Assembly (NCBI GenBank): GCA_009922615.1
Contig: RFVF01000004.1
Location: forward strand, 44,739-108,738
Length of the DNA stretch: 64,000 nt
Direction of reading: 5' to 3'
Source: Pseudomonadota bacterium
Lineage (GTDB): Bacteria; Verrucomicrobiota; Verrucomicrobiia; Limisphaerales; SXTU01
Every line of letters begins with the position of its first letter. Position 1 is the stretch's first letter. This document shows, piece by piece, positions 8,870 to 17,900 of this stretch. Under the pieces are notes generated by a model, which saw nothing but the letters and a program-made list of their open reading frames with translations, did not search any database and was not told the DNA's origin. Made by a program: the position numbers and the translations under genes.

Positions 8870-10141
8870 ATGAACACCAATACATACTCCCGTCGGTCAT
8901 TTCTCCGGGCTGCTGGCATCACGCTGGCGCTGCCGGCGCTGGAATCGTTGCGGCCCAACGCGCGCGCCGCCGCCGCGGGTCCGGTGCGGCGGCTCGTGGC
9001 GTGCTGCACCACGCTGGGCATTCACGCGGAGAATTTGTTTCCGAAGCAGGTGGGCCGGGAGTTTGAACTGACCCCGTATTTGGAGCCGTTGCAGGAGATT
9101 CGCGGGGATTTTACGGTGTTCAGCGGCGTGTCGCATCCGGAGGTGGATGGCGGGCATTCGAGCGAGGCGAGCTTCCTCAGCGCCGCGCCGCATCCGGGGG
9201 CGAGCAGCTTTCGCAACACGATTTCGCTCGATCAATTCATTCTGGAAAAGCTCCCGCCCGCGACGCGCTTTGGGTGTCTCGCCTTGAACACGGGCAACGG
9301 CGGCACCGGGCTCTCGGTTTCCCGCAGTGGCGTGAAGGTTCCCACGGATTACCGGCCGAGTGAGGTGTTCAAGAAGCTCTTCGTGAATGGCACGGCCAAG
9401 GAAGTGGCGCAACAAACGGAGCGCCTTCGGGACGGCCAGAGCATCATGGACACCGTGGCGGGTGACGCCAAACGCCTCCAGCAGCGGGCGACGGCGCGCG
9501 ATCGCGAGAAACTCGACGAGTATTTCACGACGGTCCGCGAAGTGGAACAGCGGCTCAAACTCGCCGAGGAATGGGCGCAGAAGCCTAAGCCTTCGGTGAA
9601 CGTCCCACCGGCCACCGACGTGCAGAACGCCGCTGATTTCGTCGCGCGCACGCGGCTGATGTTTGACCTCGCGCACCTCGCGTTGCAGACGGATTCCACG
9701 CGCGTCATCACGGTGATGATCTCCGGTCACAACAGCGTGCCGCCCATTCCCGGCATCACGCAGGACTGGCACAACCTGTCGCACCACGGCAAGGACCCGG
9801 AGAAGCTCGCCCAGCTCCGCGTCATTGAGCTGGAGCAAATGAAGTTGCTGGCCGGATTCCTCGGCAAACTGCGCTCGTCGAAGGAGGCGGGCGCGGATTT
9901 GCTGGCCAACACGATGGTGCTTTACGGCTCCAACCTCGGCAACGCGTCGAGCCACGACACGAAGAACATGCCGATGCTGTTGGCGGGCGGTGGCTTCAAG
10001 CACGGGCAGCATTTGGCATTCGATGCGCAGAGCAATTACCCACTGCCCAATCTTTACGTATCCATGCTGCACCGCCTCGGCATCGAAACCGCCAAGTTTG
10101 CCAGCAGCACCGGGACAATGCGCGGACTGGAATTAATCTGA
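8870..10141 (+). CDS. Tat-exported DUF1552 domain protein
   Basis: A 423-residue protein of the DUF1552 family, largely found in Planctomycetes, Verrucomicrobia and Myxobacteria and related to the alkaline-phosphatase-like DUF1501 proteins; its biochemical role is unknown. The start at 8870 gives a textbook twin-arginine signal, SRRSFLRAAG, with a hydrophobic stretch and an Ala-rich cleavage region near residue 35, so it is exported folded. Family features include GVSHPEVDGGHSSEASFL (about 95-115), RSGVKVPTDYRPSEVF, a helical middle (RDREKLDEYFTTVREVEQRL) and a C-terminal NTMVLYGSNLGNASSHDTKN block near 355. DUF1552 genes are usually paired with a DUF1592-type cytochrome gene; here that partner type is 30 kb away at 39754. 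It diverges from the alpha-2-macroglobulin gene across 148 bp. Confidence 0.88.
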   Translation: MNTNTYSRRSFLRAAGITLALPALESLRPNARAAAAGPVRRLVACCTTLGIHAENLFPKQVGREFELTPYLEPLQEIRGDFTVFSGVSHPEVDGGHSSEASFLSAAPHPGASSFRNTISLDQFILEKLPPATRFGCLALNTGNGGTGLSVSRSGVKVPTDYRPSEVFKKLFVNGTAKEVAQQTERLRDGQSIMDTVAGDAKRLQQRATARDREKLDEYFTTVREVEQRLKLAEEWAQKPKPSVNVPPATDVQNAADFVARTRLMFDLAHLALQTDSTRVITVMISGHNSVPPIPGITQDWHNLSHHGKDPEKLAQLRVIELEQMKLLAGFLGKLRSSKEAGADLLANTMVLYGSNLGNASSHDTKNMPMLLAGGGFKHGQHLAFDAQSNYPLPNLYVSMLHRLGIETAKFASSTGTMRGLELI

Positions 10142-10216
10142 GCGGCACACGAATGGTCCCCGCCGTGGCGTTTACTGCGAGCCTTGCGGACGAAAGCGTT
10201 CGCGCTTCCGAACCCA

Positions 10217-11254
10217 ATGCATCTTCTGCTTACTGAATCGGGCGATGAGCCGTTCCTGCTCGAGGAATTGCAACGCGCTTTTCCGGGTGGCCACCACGCG
10301 AGCATGGCCGATGGGCTGGTGCAAACTGATTTCGTGTTGCAGCGGGAATGCGGTGCGCCCGTGCTCGCGTTCGCGCGGCAGATGCTGCCCGAAGCCGTGG
10401 CGCTGACGGCGGTATCCATCCGGGAGTGGGGTATTCGATTGTTTGAAGCCATCTGCGCTCGGGTGCCGGAGGGCCAGCCGTGGCGGTTGCACGTTGCTCC
10501 GCATTATGGTCAAGGCACTGCCGGGGTGAACCGCGCGCAGTTTATTCTGGAGGCCAGCCGGGATTTGCTCCGGAAGAAACGGCGACATCTGCTGCGGGCA
10601 CTGGTGCCGGAGGAGACACCTTTCGACGAATGCACCACGCTGGTGCAGTTGCTGTTGACGGCTCCGGACGCGGGCTTTCTGTCCATCGCACCCGCGCCGA
10701 TGCCGTGGCAGCTGCGCCGGTGCGTGTGGCCGTTCGTCAAGGGCGAGGTGCCCGAGGCAGTGGACAAGGCCGCGCCCAGCCGGGCCTTTGCGAAACTGGT
10801 CGAGGCGGAGCGGCGGCTGGGGCTGCGCATCGGCGTGGGTGAAATGTGCGTGGACCTCGGCGCGTGTCCGGGAAGCTGGAGCTATGTGGCGCTGGAGCGC
10901 GGCGCACGGGTCATCGCGGTGGATCGCTCGCCCTTGCGCGACGATCTGATGGCGAACGAGCGGTTGAGTTTTCATCAGGGCGACGCCTTCACCTTCGATC
11001 CGGAACAGCCGGTGAACTGGTTGCTCTGCGACGTGATCGCCGCGCCGGAGCGCAGCGTGGAACTCGCGCTCGACTGGGTGCGGCGGCAGCGCTGCCGCAA
11101 GTTTGTGGTGACGATCAAGTTCAAGGGCCAAGGCGACTATGCGAAGCTGGAACCCCTCAAGCACGCGTTACCCTCGCTGTGCTCCGAGTTTTTCCTAGTC
11201 CGGCTGTGTGCTAACAAGAACGAGGCGTGCGTTGCAGGAGTGGTCGCATTCTGA
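10217..11254 (+). CDS. RlmM-like 23S rRNA 2'-O-ribose methyltransferase
   Basis: SAM-dependent methyltransferase of the FtsJ/RrmJ fold, most like RlmM (YgdE), which methylates C2498 of 23S rRNA. The 345-residue product has an N-terminal region resembling the THUMP-containing half of RlmM and a C-terminal Rossmann domain. Its SAM-binding motif CVDLGACPGSWSYVAL (about 213-228) ends as in RlmM, followed by VIAVDRSPL, a WLLCDV segment carrying the catalytic Asp near 272, and the Lys in VTIKFKGQ near 300. I chose the ATG at 10217 rather than the TTG at 10184, because family proteins start close to the LLLTESG strand. It is 22 bp from deoC and may be cotranscribed with it. Confidence 0.82.
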   Translation: MHLLLTESGDEPFLLEELQRAFPGGHHASMADGLVQTDFVLQRECGAPVLAFARQMLPEAVALTAVSIREWGIRLFEAICARVPEGQPWRLHVAPHYGQGTAGVNRAQFILEASRDLLRKKRRHLLRALVPEETPFDECTTLVQLLLTAPDAGFLSIAPAPMPWQLRRCVWPFVKGEVPEAVDKAAPSRAFAKLVEAERRLGLRIGVGEMCVDLGACPGSWSYVALERGARVIAVDRSPLRDDLMANERLSFHQGDAFTFDPEQPVNWLLCDVIAAPERSVELALDWVRRQRCRKFVVTIKFKGQGDYAKLEPLKHALPSLCSEFFLVRLCANKNEACVAGVVAF

Positions 11255-11276
11255 AAAGGTTTTGGCACCGGTTCGC

Positions 11277-12071
11277 ATGAAATACACTTACGAAGAACTC
11301 GCGAAGATGATTGATCACTCGCTGCTGCATCCAACGATGACGGATCAGGAGCTGGAGGACGGCTGCAAGCTGGCGGCGAAGTATCAGGTCGCCTCGGTGT
11401 GCATCAAACCCTACGCCGTGAAACGCGCAGCGGAACTCTTGCAAGGCTCGGGTGTGCTGGTGGGCGCGGTCATCGGCTTCCCACACGGCAACGCCGCCAC
11501 GGAATCAAAACGTTACGAGACCGAGCTGGCTTGTCGTGATGGGGCGGCCGAGATCGACATGGTCATCAACGTGGGTAAGGCGCTTTCGGGCGACTGGGGT
11601 TTTGTGGAGCGGGATGTGAAGGCCGTTTGCGACGAGGCTCATTCGCACGGTGCAAAGGTAAAGGTGATCTTCGAGAATGATTACCTCACCAAGGGCGGCG
11701 CGGGCTTGAGCAGCGATGATTTCAAGCGCCAGCTCTGTCAAATCTGCGAACGCGCCGGCGCAGACTGGGTGAAGACGAGTTCCGGCTACGGCTTTGTGAA
11801 GCAGCCCGACGGCTCCTACAACTACAAGGGCGCGACGGAGCACGACCTCGCACTGATGCGGGCGAGTGTGTCTGCAAGGGTGCAGGTGAAGGCTGCCGGC
11901 GGCGTGCGCGATCTGGACGGGCTCATCAAGGTGCGCGATCTCGGGGGCTCGCGCTGCGGCGCGACGGCGACGGCGGCGATGCTGGATGAGTATCGACGGC
12001 GTGAAGCGGCGGAACGGGCGGGACAGGGGGCGCAAGGTGGCAGTGGGGCCATCGGTGCGGGCGGTTACTGA
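11277..12071 (+). CDS. deoC: Deoxyribose-phosphate aldolase
   Basis: Class I aldolase that splits 2-deoxyribose-5-phosphate into acetaldehyde and glyceraldehyde-3-phosphate during deoxynucleoside salvage. The 264-residue TIM barrel starts with MIDHSLLHP, the conserved N-terminal strand, and holds both essential lysines: the Schiff-base Lys in DWVKTSSGYG (about residue 165) and the second Lys in QVKAAGGVRD (about 205). The segment AEIDMVINVGKALSGDW is also diagnostic. The C-terminus is longer than usual and ends in a Gly/Ala/Gln-rich tail of about 25 residues. The start at 11277 was chosen because MKYTYEELAKMIDHS is a normal beginning; upstream in-frame codons overlap the methyltransferase. 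The Nudix gene follows after 8 bp, suggesting a shared transcript. Confidence 0.92.
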   Translation: MKYTYEELAKMIDHSLLHPTMTDQELEDGCKLAAKYQVASVCIKPYAVKRAAELLQGSGVLVGAVIGFPHGNAATESKRYETELACRDGAAEIDMVINVGKALSGDWGFVERDVKAVCDEAHSHGAKVKVIFENDYLTKGGAGLSSDDFKRQLCQICERAGADWVKTSSGYGFVKQPDGSYNYKGATEHDLALMRASVSARVQVKAAGGVRDLDGLIKVRDLGGSRCGATATAAMLDEYRRREAAERAGQGAQGGSGAIGAGGY

Positions 12072-12079
12072 AACTCTGC

Positions 12080-12595
12080 ATGAAGCCCGTCGATTTGTTT
12101 CGTCACTGCCCGCAGTGTGGCCAGCCCGCGCAGAACGTGGGGCGTGCCCCGTTCCATTGCGATGCCTGTGGTTTTCTCTTCTACTTCAATCCCGCCATTG
12201 CCGTTGGCGCGCTGCTCATCGCGCCGGATGACACGCTCTTGTTGGTGCGACGCGCGAAGGATCCGCATCGCGACAAGCTCACGGTGCCAGGTGGATTTGT
12301 GGATGCCGGTGAGATCGCTGAGGACGCGCTGCGACGTGAAATCCGCGAGGAGGTGGCGATGGAAGTGGAAGGCCTCGACTACTTTTGCTCGCTGCCCAAC
12401 ACCTATCACTATCGCGGTGTGACGTATCAGGTGCTGGATTTCTTTTTTGTGGTCCGCGTGAATTCCAAGACGGCGCGGGCAGAAGCTGCGGAGGTGAGCG
12501 AGATTTGCTGGCGCAAGGCAGAGCAAATCAAGCTTGAGGAAATCGCCTTTGATTCCGTGCGTGAAGCGATGCGCCGCTTTCTCCTCCGCCGGTGA
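12080..12595 (+). CDS. Nudix hydrolase with N-terminal zinc ribbon
   Basis: 171-residue Nudix pyrophosphohydrolase. Residues 9-32 form a zinc ribbon with CPQCG and CDACG knuckles, as in NudC-like and related ADP-ribose or NAD-directed Nudix proteins. The Nudix box (GX5EX7REUXEEXGU) spans about residues 74-96 and reads GFVDAGEIAEDALRREIREE; the usual Gly near the end of the box is Met (VAME), a minor deviation. The substrate is a nucleoside diphosphate derivative, but which one cannot be said from sequence. It starts 8 bp after deoC, so it is probably translated from the same mRNA and fits a nucleotide clean-up role. Its stop lies 7 bp from the end of the convergent FGE-like gene. Confidence 0.88.
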   Translation: MKPVDLFRHCPQCGQPAQNVGRAPFHCDACGFLFYFNPAIAVGALLIAPDDTLLLVRRAKDPHRDKLTVPGGFVDAGEIAEDALRREIREEVAMEVEGLDYFCSLPNTYHYRGVTYQVLDFFFVVRVNSKTARAEAAEVSEICWRKAEQIKLEEIAFDSVREAMRRFLLRR

Positions 12596-12602
12596 GGAGC
12601 GC

Positions 12603-13751
12603 CTACGACTTGGGCGGCGGCGGGCCGTTGCGCACGCAACGGAAGCCGGTGTGATTGAGGCCCGTGTCCGGCGAAGTCTTCATGCGCATGGCGGGGCGGT
12701 AGCCCCAGCAGTAGGCCTCGGTGCAGAGATACGAGCCGCCGCGCGTGATGCGTTTCCAGACACCGGGTTCGTTCGGATCGTAGCTCTCCTGCGGGCCTTG
12801 CGGATTGGCCTTGGGACTCTTCGCATAGTAGTCGGGCAGATACCAGTCGCTCGTCCACTCCCACACGTTCCCCGCCATGTCGTAGAGGCCGTAGTCATTG
12901 GGAGGGAAACTTCCCACAGGGGACTGTGATTTGAAGCCGTCCTGAAGCGTGTTCCCATTGGGAAACTTGCCCTGCCAGAAGTTCGCCATCCACTTGCCGT
13001 CGGGGGTTTTCTCGTTGCCCCAGATGTAAGTGAGTTTTTCCTTGCCGCCGCGCGCCGCGAATTCCCACTCGGCCTCCGTGGGCAGCCGCTTGCCGGCCCA
13101 CTTCGCGTAGGCCACGGCATCGAACCACGCCACATGCACCACCGGGTGCTTCTCGCGGCCCACGATCGTGGAGTCCGGCCCCTCAGGATGCCGCCAGTTC
13201 GCGCCGGGCACGTAACGCCACCATGCCATGTGATTGTGCAACGGCACGTCGCCTGGCGGCGGGGTGAAGACGATCGAGCCCGGAACGAGCGCCTCGGGCG
13301 GCGCCTCGGGGAAATCTTCCTGTTTGGGTTTGCGCTCGGCGATGGTCACGTAGCCGGTGGCCTTGATGAACTTCTCGAACTCGGCATTGGTGAGCTCATA
13401 TTTGTCCATCCAGAAACCATCCACTGTGACCTCGTGGACGGGCTTTTCATCTGGCTGGCCTTCCTCGGAACCCATCTGGAACGTGCCGCCGGGAATCCAT
13501 ACCATGCCGTTGGTCCACGACAGGTCGTTCGGATTTTGCTTCGCGGTCGAAGCGGAGGATTCGGTTGGTTTCGGCTCAACCACCGCGTGGCCCAGGCCCT
13601 TCGGGGCATCGTAGCGCGTGGCGTAATCCTTCGCTGACTTGCGAGCGAGCAACGGCGAGATCAACGCGACCAGGCCGACCACCACGACGAGGGCGAGCAC
13701 GAACTTCCACGGACTGACTTGGTGCGGATTCGGTTCAGGCGGTTTGCTCAT
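12603..13751 (-). CDS. Formylglycine-generating-enzyme family protein, membrane anchored
   Basis: 382 residues: a short cytoplasmic N-terminus, one transmembrane helix (about residues 17-35), then a SUMF1/FGE-sulfatase domain. Hallmarks in order are WIPGGTFQMGSEEGQPDEKP, VHEVTVDGFWMDKYELTN, HPVVHVAWFDAVAYAKWAGK, RLPTEAEWEFAARGG, NVWEWTSDW and RGGSYLCTEAYCWGYRPAMR. The last block keeps both active-site cysteines in CxxxxC spacing (about 341 and 346), the pair used by true FGE to oxidise sulfatase cysteine to formylglycine; many family paralogues lose them. A role as an exported sulfatase activator is therefore plausible, although no sulfatase lies in this window. The start at 13751 gives the anchor directly; upstream in-frame sequence is repeat-derived. 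Confidence 0.88.
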   Translation of the reverse strand: MSKPPEPNPHQVSPWKFVLALVVVVGLVALISPLLARKSAKDYATRYDAPKGLGHAVVEPKPTESSASTAKQNPNDLSWTNGMVWIPGGTFQMGSEEGQPDEKPVHEVTVDGFWMDKYELTNAEFEKFIKATGYVTIAERKPKQEDFPEAPPEALVPGSIVFTPPPGDVPLHNHMAWWRYVPGANWRHPEGPDSTIVGREKHPVVHVAWFDAVAYAKWAGKRLPTEAEWEFAARGGKEKLTYIWGNEKTPDGKWMANFWQGKFPNGNTLQDGFKSQSPVGSFPPNDYGLYDMAGNVWEWTSDWYLPDYYAKSPKANPQGPQESYDPNEPGVWKRITRGGSYLCTEAYCWGYRPAMRMKTSPDTGLNHTGFRCVRNGPPPPKS

Positions 13752-13793
13752 GGGTGCCAAGATTGCGTCGGCACAGCATGAGAGACGAAGACG

Positions 13794-13814
13794 AAAGGCA
13801 AAAGGTAAAAGGTA
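13794..13814 (+). repeat. Heptanucleotide repeat AAAGGCA/AAAGGTA x3
   Basis: Three tandem 7-bp units (AAAGGCA, AAAGGTA, AAAGGTA) in the space between the WYL regulator and the FGE-like gene. This is a third period-7 tract in the window, with a different unit from those at 2974 and 29877. Confidence 0.7.
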
Positions 13815-13857
13815 AACTGCCGGGAAGGGCGTCTGAAACGCGTGTTCCGTTTGCTGA

Positions 13858-14850
13858 TTACCTTTGGCCCGGTTGCGCTCCCTCGTGGCGCGCCGCGAGT
13901 TGGCGCGCTCCTTCTCGCACGGCGGCAACCAACTCCTGCGGCTCGACCGCCACGGCGCGGCCCGCCCACGCCAGCACCCAGCGCTCGACTTCGACCAGAC
14001 TCGACAGTTTCATCCGCAGCTCCAGTCTGCCATCCCGCAGATCTGTGAGTTGTTGCGAGGCGTGCCAGCGCTTCTCGCGGATGTAGTCGGCGATGCTGGC
14101 GTCGAAGCGAATGCACACGGCAAATTCACCCTCCGCCGAGTGCACGCCGAAGCTGTCGCGCAGCCGTTTCTCCAGCGAAAACTTTTGCGGACGCGGGAAG
14201 GTCTTGCCGGTTTCTTTCGCGGCCAGAATGCGGGCCGGCGCAAACGTCCGCACGTCCTTGCGCGCGTGGTCGAACGCAAACAGGAACCATTCGCCGTTGA
14301 TGTTCGCCAGGTGATACGGGTCCACGATGCGTCGCTCCGGCGCGGCCTGACCAGGTTTGCGGTAGGTGATTTCCAACTGCCGGCGCGCGGCGGTTGCTTT
14401 GGCCAGCGTGTCGAAGATGCCTAGGTTCAGCACGGGCTCGGCCGTCGTGCGGAACGAGATGGTCTGCTCGACGTTGGCGAGGTTCAGCGAGATGGTGTCC
14501 GGCAACGCCTGCTCCATTTTCCGGATCGCCGAGAGCAGCGGCTTTTCGAAGCTCGTGCCGCGATACTGGTGGAGCGCCTTTTCCGCGACAATCAGCGCGA
14601 AGAGTTCGCCTTCCGTGATTTGAAACGTGGGGAACGCGCTGACTTCCTCGGTGTAGCAATAACCGTTGTGCAGCTTGTCGAAGTCAATCGGCAACCCGAG
14701 CCGGTCTCGCATGAAATCGATGTCGCGGTAAACGGTCTTGGTGGTCACCTCCAGTTCGGCGGCGAGGAAGTTGGCGTTGGGGAAACCGCCCGCGTGCAAG
14801 GCCTGGTGAATGCGCTGCATCCGCTCCAGCGGCGGGCGCGACAACGGCAT
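13858..14850 (-). CDS. WYL-domain transcriptional regulator (YafY/DeoR-like)
   Basis: About 330 residues. The N-terminal helix-turn-helix (LERMQRIHQALHAGGFPNAN, then ELEVTTKTVYRDIDFMRDRL) is the usual HTH_11 start of WYL regulators. The WYL domain follows from about residue 160, with ITYRKPG, RRIVDPYHLANINGEWFLFA (the WYL-equivalent segment) and FAPARILAAKETG. The C-terminal WCX-like region ends near residue 320. WYL proteins sense small ligands or nucleic acids and repress or activate nearby genes; no operator can be assigned. I used the ATG at 14850; a GTG at 14871 would add seven residues. It sits between the giant secreted protein gene (72 bp upstream) and the FGE-like gene (106 bp downstream), all on the minus strand. 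Confidence 0.88.
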   Translation of the reverse strand: MPLSRPPLERMQRIHQALHAGGFPNANFLAAELEVTTKTVYRDIDFMRDRLGLPIDFDKLHNGYCYTEEVSAFPTFQITEGELFALIVAEKALHQYRGTSFEKPLLSAIRKMEQALPDTISLNLANVEQTISFRTTAEPVLNLGIFDTLAKATAARRQLEITYRKPGQAAPERRIVDPYHLANINGEWFLFAFDHARKDVRTFAPARILAAKETGKTFPRPQKFSLEKRLRDSFGVHSAEGEFAVCIRFDASIADYIREKRWHASQQLTDLRDGRLELRMKLSSLVEVERWVLAWAGRAVAVEPQELVAAVREGARQLAARHEGAQPGQR

Positions 14851-14922
14851 GGACACGGGCTTCTTCGGCACGGCGTCAGTTTCGGTGAAGGGCTCGCGCT
14901 AGGCCAGCGGCGAATTGTCCGC

Positions 14923-17900
14923 TCACTTCTCGATGACCCGGTAGTAGCGTCGGACGAGGTTGGTGACCGAGGGATCGTCGAACTGGAGCATTCCGTTCAC
15001 CACGCTGAAACCATTGGTGAGCGTCACCCACACGCTATTGGTGCGCAGCAGATTGGTCGTGGCTTGAACCTCCAGCTTGCTCAGGTCCACGGGGCCAGCC
15101 AGTCCGCCATCCGCGTCGCCGAAGCGCAGCCGGAACGGCGAGCCGGGCGTGAACACGGGGGGGGCCACCCGCTGCGGCAAGCGCACGCGCACCAGCGCAT
15201 TGCTGCTGACCGCGCCACCGGCGATGTTTGTCACGGCGGCCGAGTAAAATCCGTTCTCCAACCGCGTGACGTTGGTGAGGAGCAACGTGGTGTTCGTCTC
15301 GCCGGGCAGATCGCTGCCGTTGAACCGCCACTGGTAGAGCAGGGGAGCTGCTCCGCTCGCGGCCACGGTCAGCGTGACAGGCAGGATGTCCGTGGGATTG
15401 GTGCGCAGCAGCGTCACGTTGGTCGGGTGCATCGTGATGACGGGTGCCAGCAACACGGTGAGCGTCACCGGCGCGCTGGTGAGACTGCCGACGGCATTTG
15501 TGACCACGACCGTATAAGTGCCGCCCTGCGCGGCCTGCGCGTTGAAGACGAGCAGGTTGGTCTGGGTCACGTTGGCGTAGTTGACAGAGTTGGTCAGCGG
15601 CACGCCGTTCCTAAACCACTGGTAGCCAGGCGGTGGGGACGCGATTGCTTCCGCCGTGAAAAGTGTCGTGCCGCCCTGTAGAACGACCGCATTCTGCGGC
15701 ACCGTCAGAAAAGCCGGCGGAGCCTGCACTGTGAGCGTGGCGGTGGCACTCGATGCCAGCCCGCCAGAATTGAAGACCTGCACGAAGTAATTGCCTGCGT
15801 CGGCCAGCGAGACGTTGGTGATGGTCAAGGTAGGCTGGTCATTGCCGGGAATGGCGAAGCCGGCGAATACCCATTGGTAGCTGAACGGCGGAGTGCCGCT
15901 GCACGCCACGCTGAAGGTCACGTTCGTGCCGGCCAGCACGGCCTGGCTCTGTGGTGCATTTGTGATGACCGGGGCGAAGATTTGGATGACCGACAGCACG
16001 GCGGGCGCGCTAGTGACGGCTCCGAACGTGTTCGTCACCACCACGGTGTAGCTGCCAGCCGCATTCGTCGTGACGCCGCCGAGCGGGAGGAAGCTGTAGA
16101 TTTGGCCGGGGAGGTTCGTGCCGTTGAAGCGCCACTGGTAGCTCAAGGGCTGTGCCCCCACCGCGCCCACCGTCAACGTCACCGCCGTTCCCTGTTGCGC
16201 TGTCTGCGTCTGTGGCGGCGTAAGGATGAACGGCACGCCGCTGGTGTCCACGGTGAGATAGGCAGGCGCGGTGTTCGTGATGCCAAACGCGTCACCGATC
16301 AGCACGCCATAGTTGCCGCCGCTACCAGGGACGACGGTGGGGATCAGGTAGCTCGAGTTGGTTGCCCCGGGAATGTCGGCCCCGTTGAATTGCCATTGGT
16401 AACTGATCACTCCCGAACCGGCCGCGTTGGCTGAGAAAGTGACGGGTCGGTTGACTGCGATCGTCTGCGACAATGGCGAAGCGAGGATGATCGGCGCAAC
16501 AGCAGACATCTGCGCCAGCGAGATTTGTCCAGATCCCATCACTCCGGGAATTCCGCCGAAACTTCCGCCGAAGTAGATGTTTTGGCTCGGATCTAATGCC
16601 AACCCATTGATGTAATCGCCCCCCGCAGCGCCAAAGCTCTGTGCCCAAACGAGCCGCCCCTGTGGGTCGAACTTGGCAATCATCGCATCGTCGCCCCCGA
16701 CGCTCACGGCATTGGGGATACCTAGGGTGTTGGTGCCAGAGAACACCGTGCCGACATAAACGTTCCCGAACCGATCCACCGCCAGCGCTCCAAAAGGAGT
16801 GAACTTTCCCGAACCCACGGTGCATGACCATTCCACGGCTCCATTAGTGGCGAGCTTCAGCAAAAATCCCGTCGCCAGCAGGCTTGGGTCAGGCGTCAGC
16901 ACCACTCCGTTGCCAAAATCGGAAGCCGCGTCGAAGGCCCCGAGCACATACGTGCTTCCATCGGGGCTGGCGGCAACATGGCTCACATATTCTTGGCCGG
17001 GACCGCTGATGCTGCGCACCCAAATCGCGGAGCCAGTGCTGGTGAATTTGGCCACGAAGGCATCCAAGTTTCCTTTCACCGGAAAGGGCAGGTTGACGCC
17101 ACCCACGGAGACATGTCCCGCACTGTTGATGGCCCCGCCCAGAATCAAATTTCCCGCTGCATCCATCGCCAGTTGGCTGTCGTCGTGGATGTATTGTCCG
17201 CCAGTTACGTCGCCGGTGTTGGTGACCAGTGTAACGTTGCCATTCGTGTCGTATTTCACCACGTAGTCCCAGCCGACGGAGTGGGTCACCGTAGTTGCTC
17301 CTTCGTCGAACGAAAGGGTGTCAATTCCCTTGCCAGTTACGAAAGCATTGCCGGCTGCGTCCACGACAACTTCCGAGTTTTGCGACATGGGAGAACCCGA
17401 GACGCTGGGATTCAGAACCCTGCGGAACCAGAGCAACTGGCCGGAAGGGGAGAGTCGCACGGTGAAGGCTGATGGAAAGGTGGTGGGGCTGGCAACCGGT
17501 CCGTTGGTTCCAAACATGGCTCCGTTGCGGAATAGGCCGACCGCCAGCACGTCTCCATTGGGCGCGACGGCCACTCCGTTGACGCTGTCGGCACCGGGGC
17601 CGCCAAACTGGGCGGCCCACAGCACCGTGCCGGTGGCGTCGGCTTTGGCCACAAACGCATCGGTTGAGCCGAGGCTCACCAAGTTAGTGGTTCCGAGATC
17701 AAGTGCGTTCTGGAACAAACCACCGAAGTAATAATTTCCGTTTGCATCTCTTGCCATCGAGTTCAAGGAACCGCTGCCGCTACCTCCCAAGTTCTTGGCG
17801 AGCACGAAGGGCAGGGGATTTGCGCTCGGAATGACCGAGATCACGGCGGGCGCGCTGTAGACGGCACCGAAGGCGTGGGTCACGAGCACATCGTAGGTGC

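Noticed and set aside
8897..10072. 391-codon frame opposite the DUF1552 gene
   Set aside because: The plus strand carries a clear Tat-signal DUF1552 protein; the reverse frame has shadow composition.
13792..13815. Possible small CRISPR-like array from the AAAGG-type repeats
   Set aside because: The units are 7 bp and directly adjacent with no spacers, so it is a simple heptanucleotide tract.
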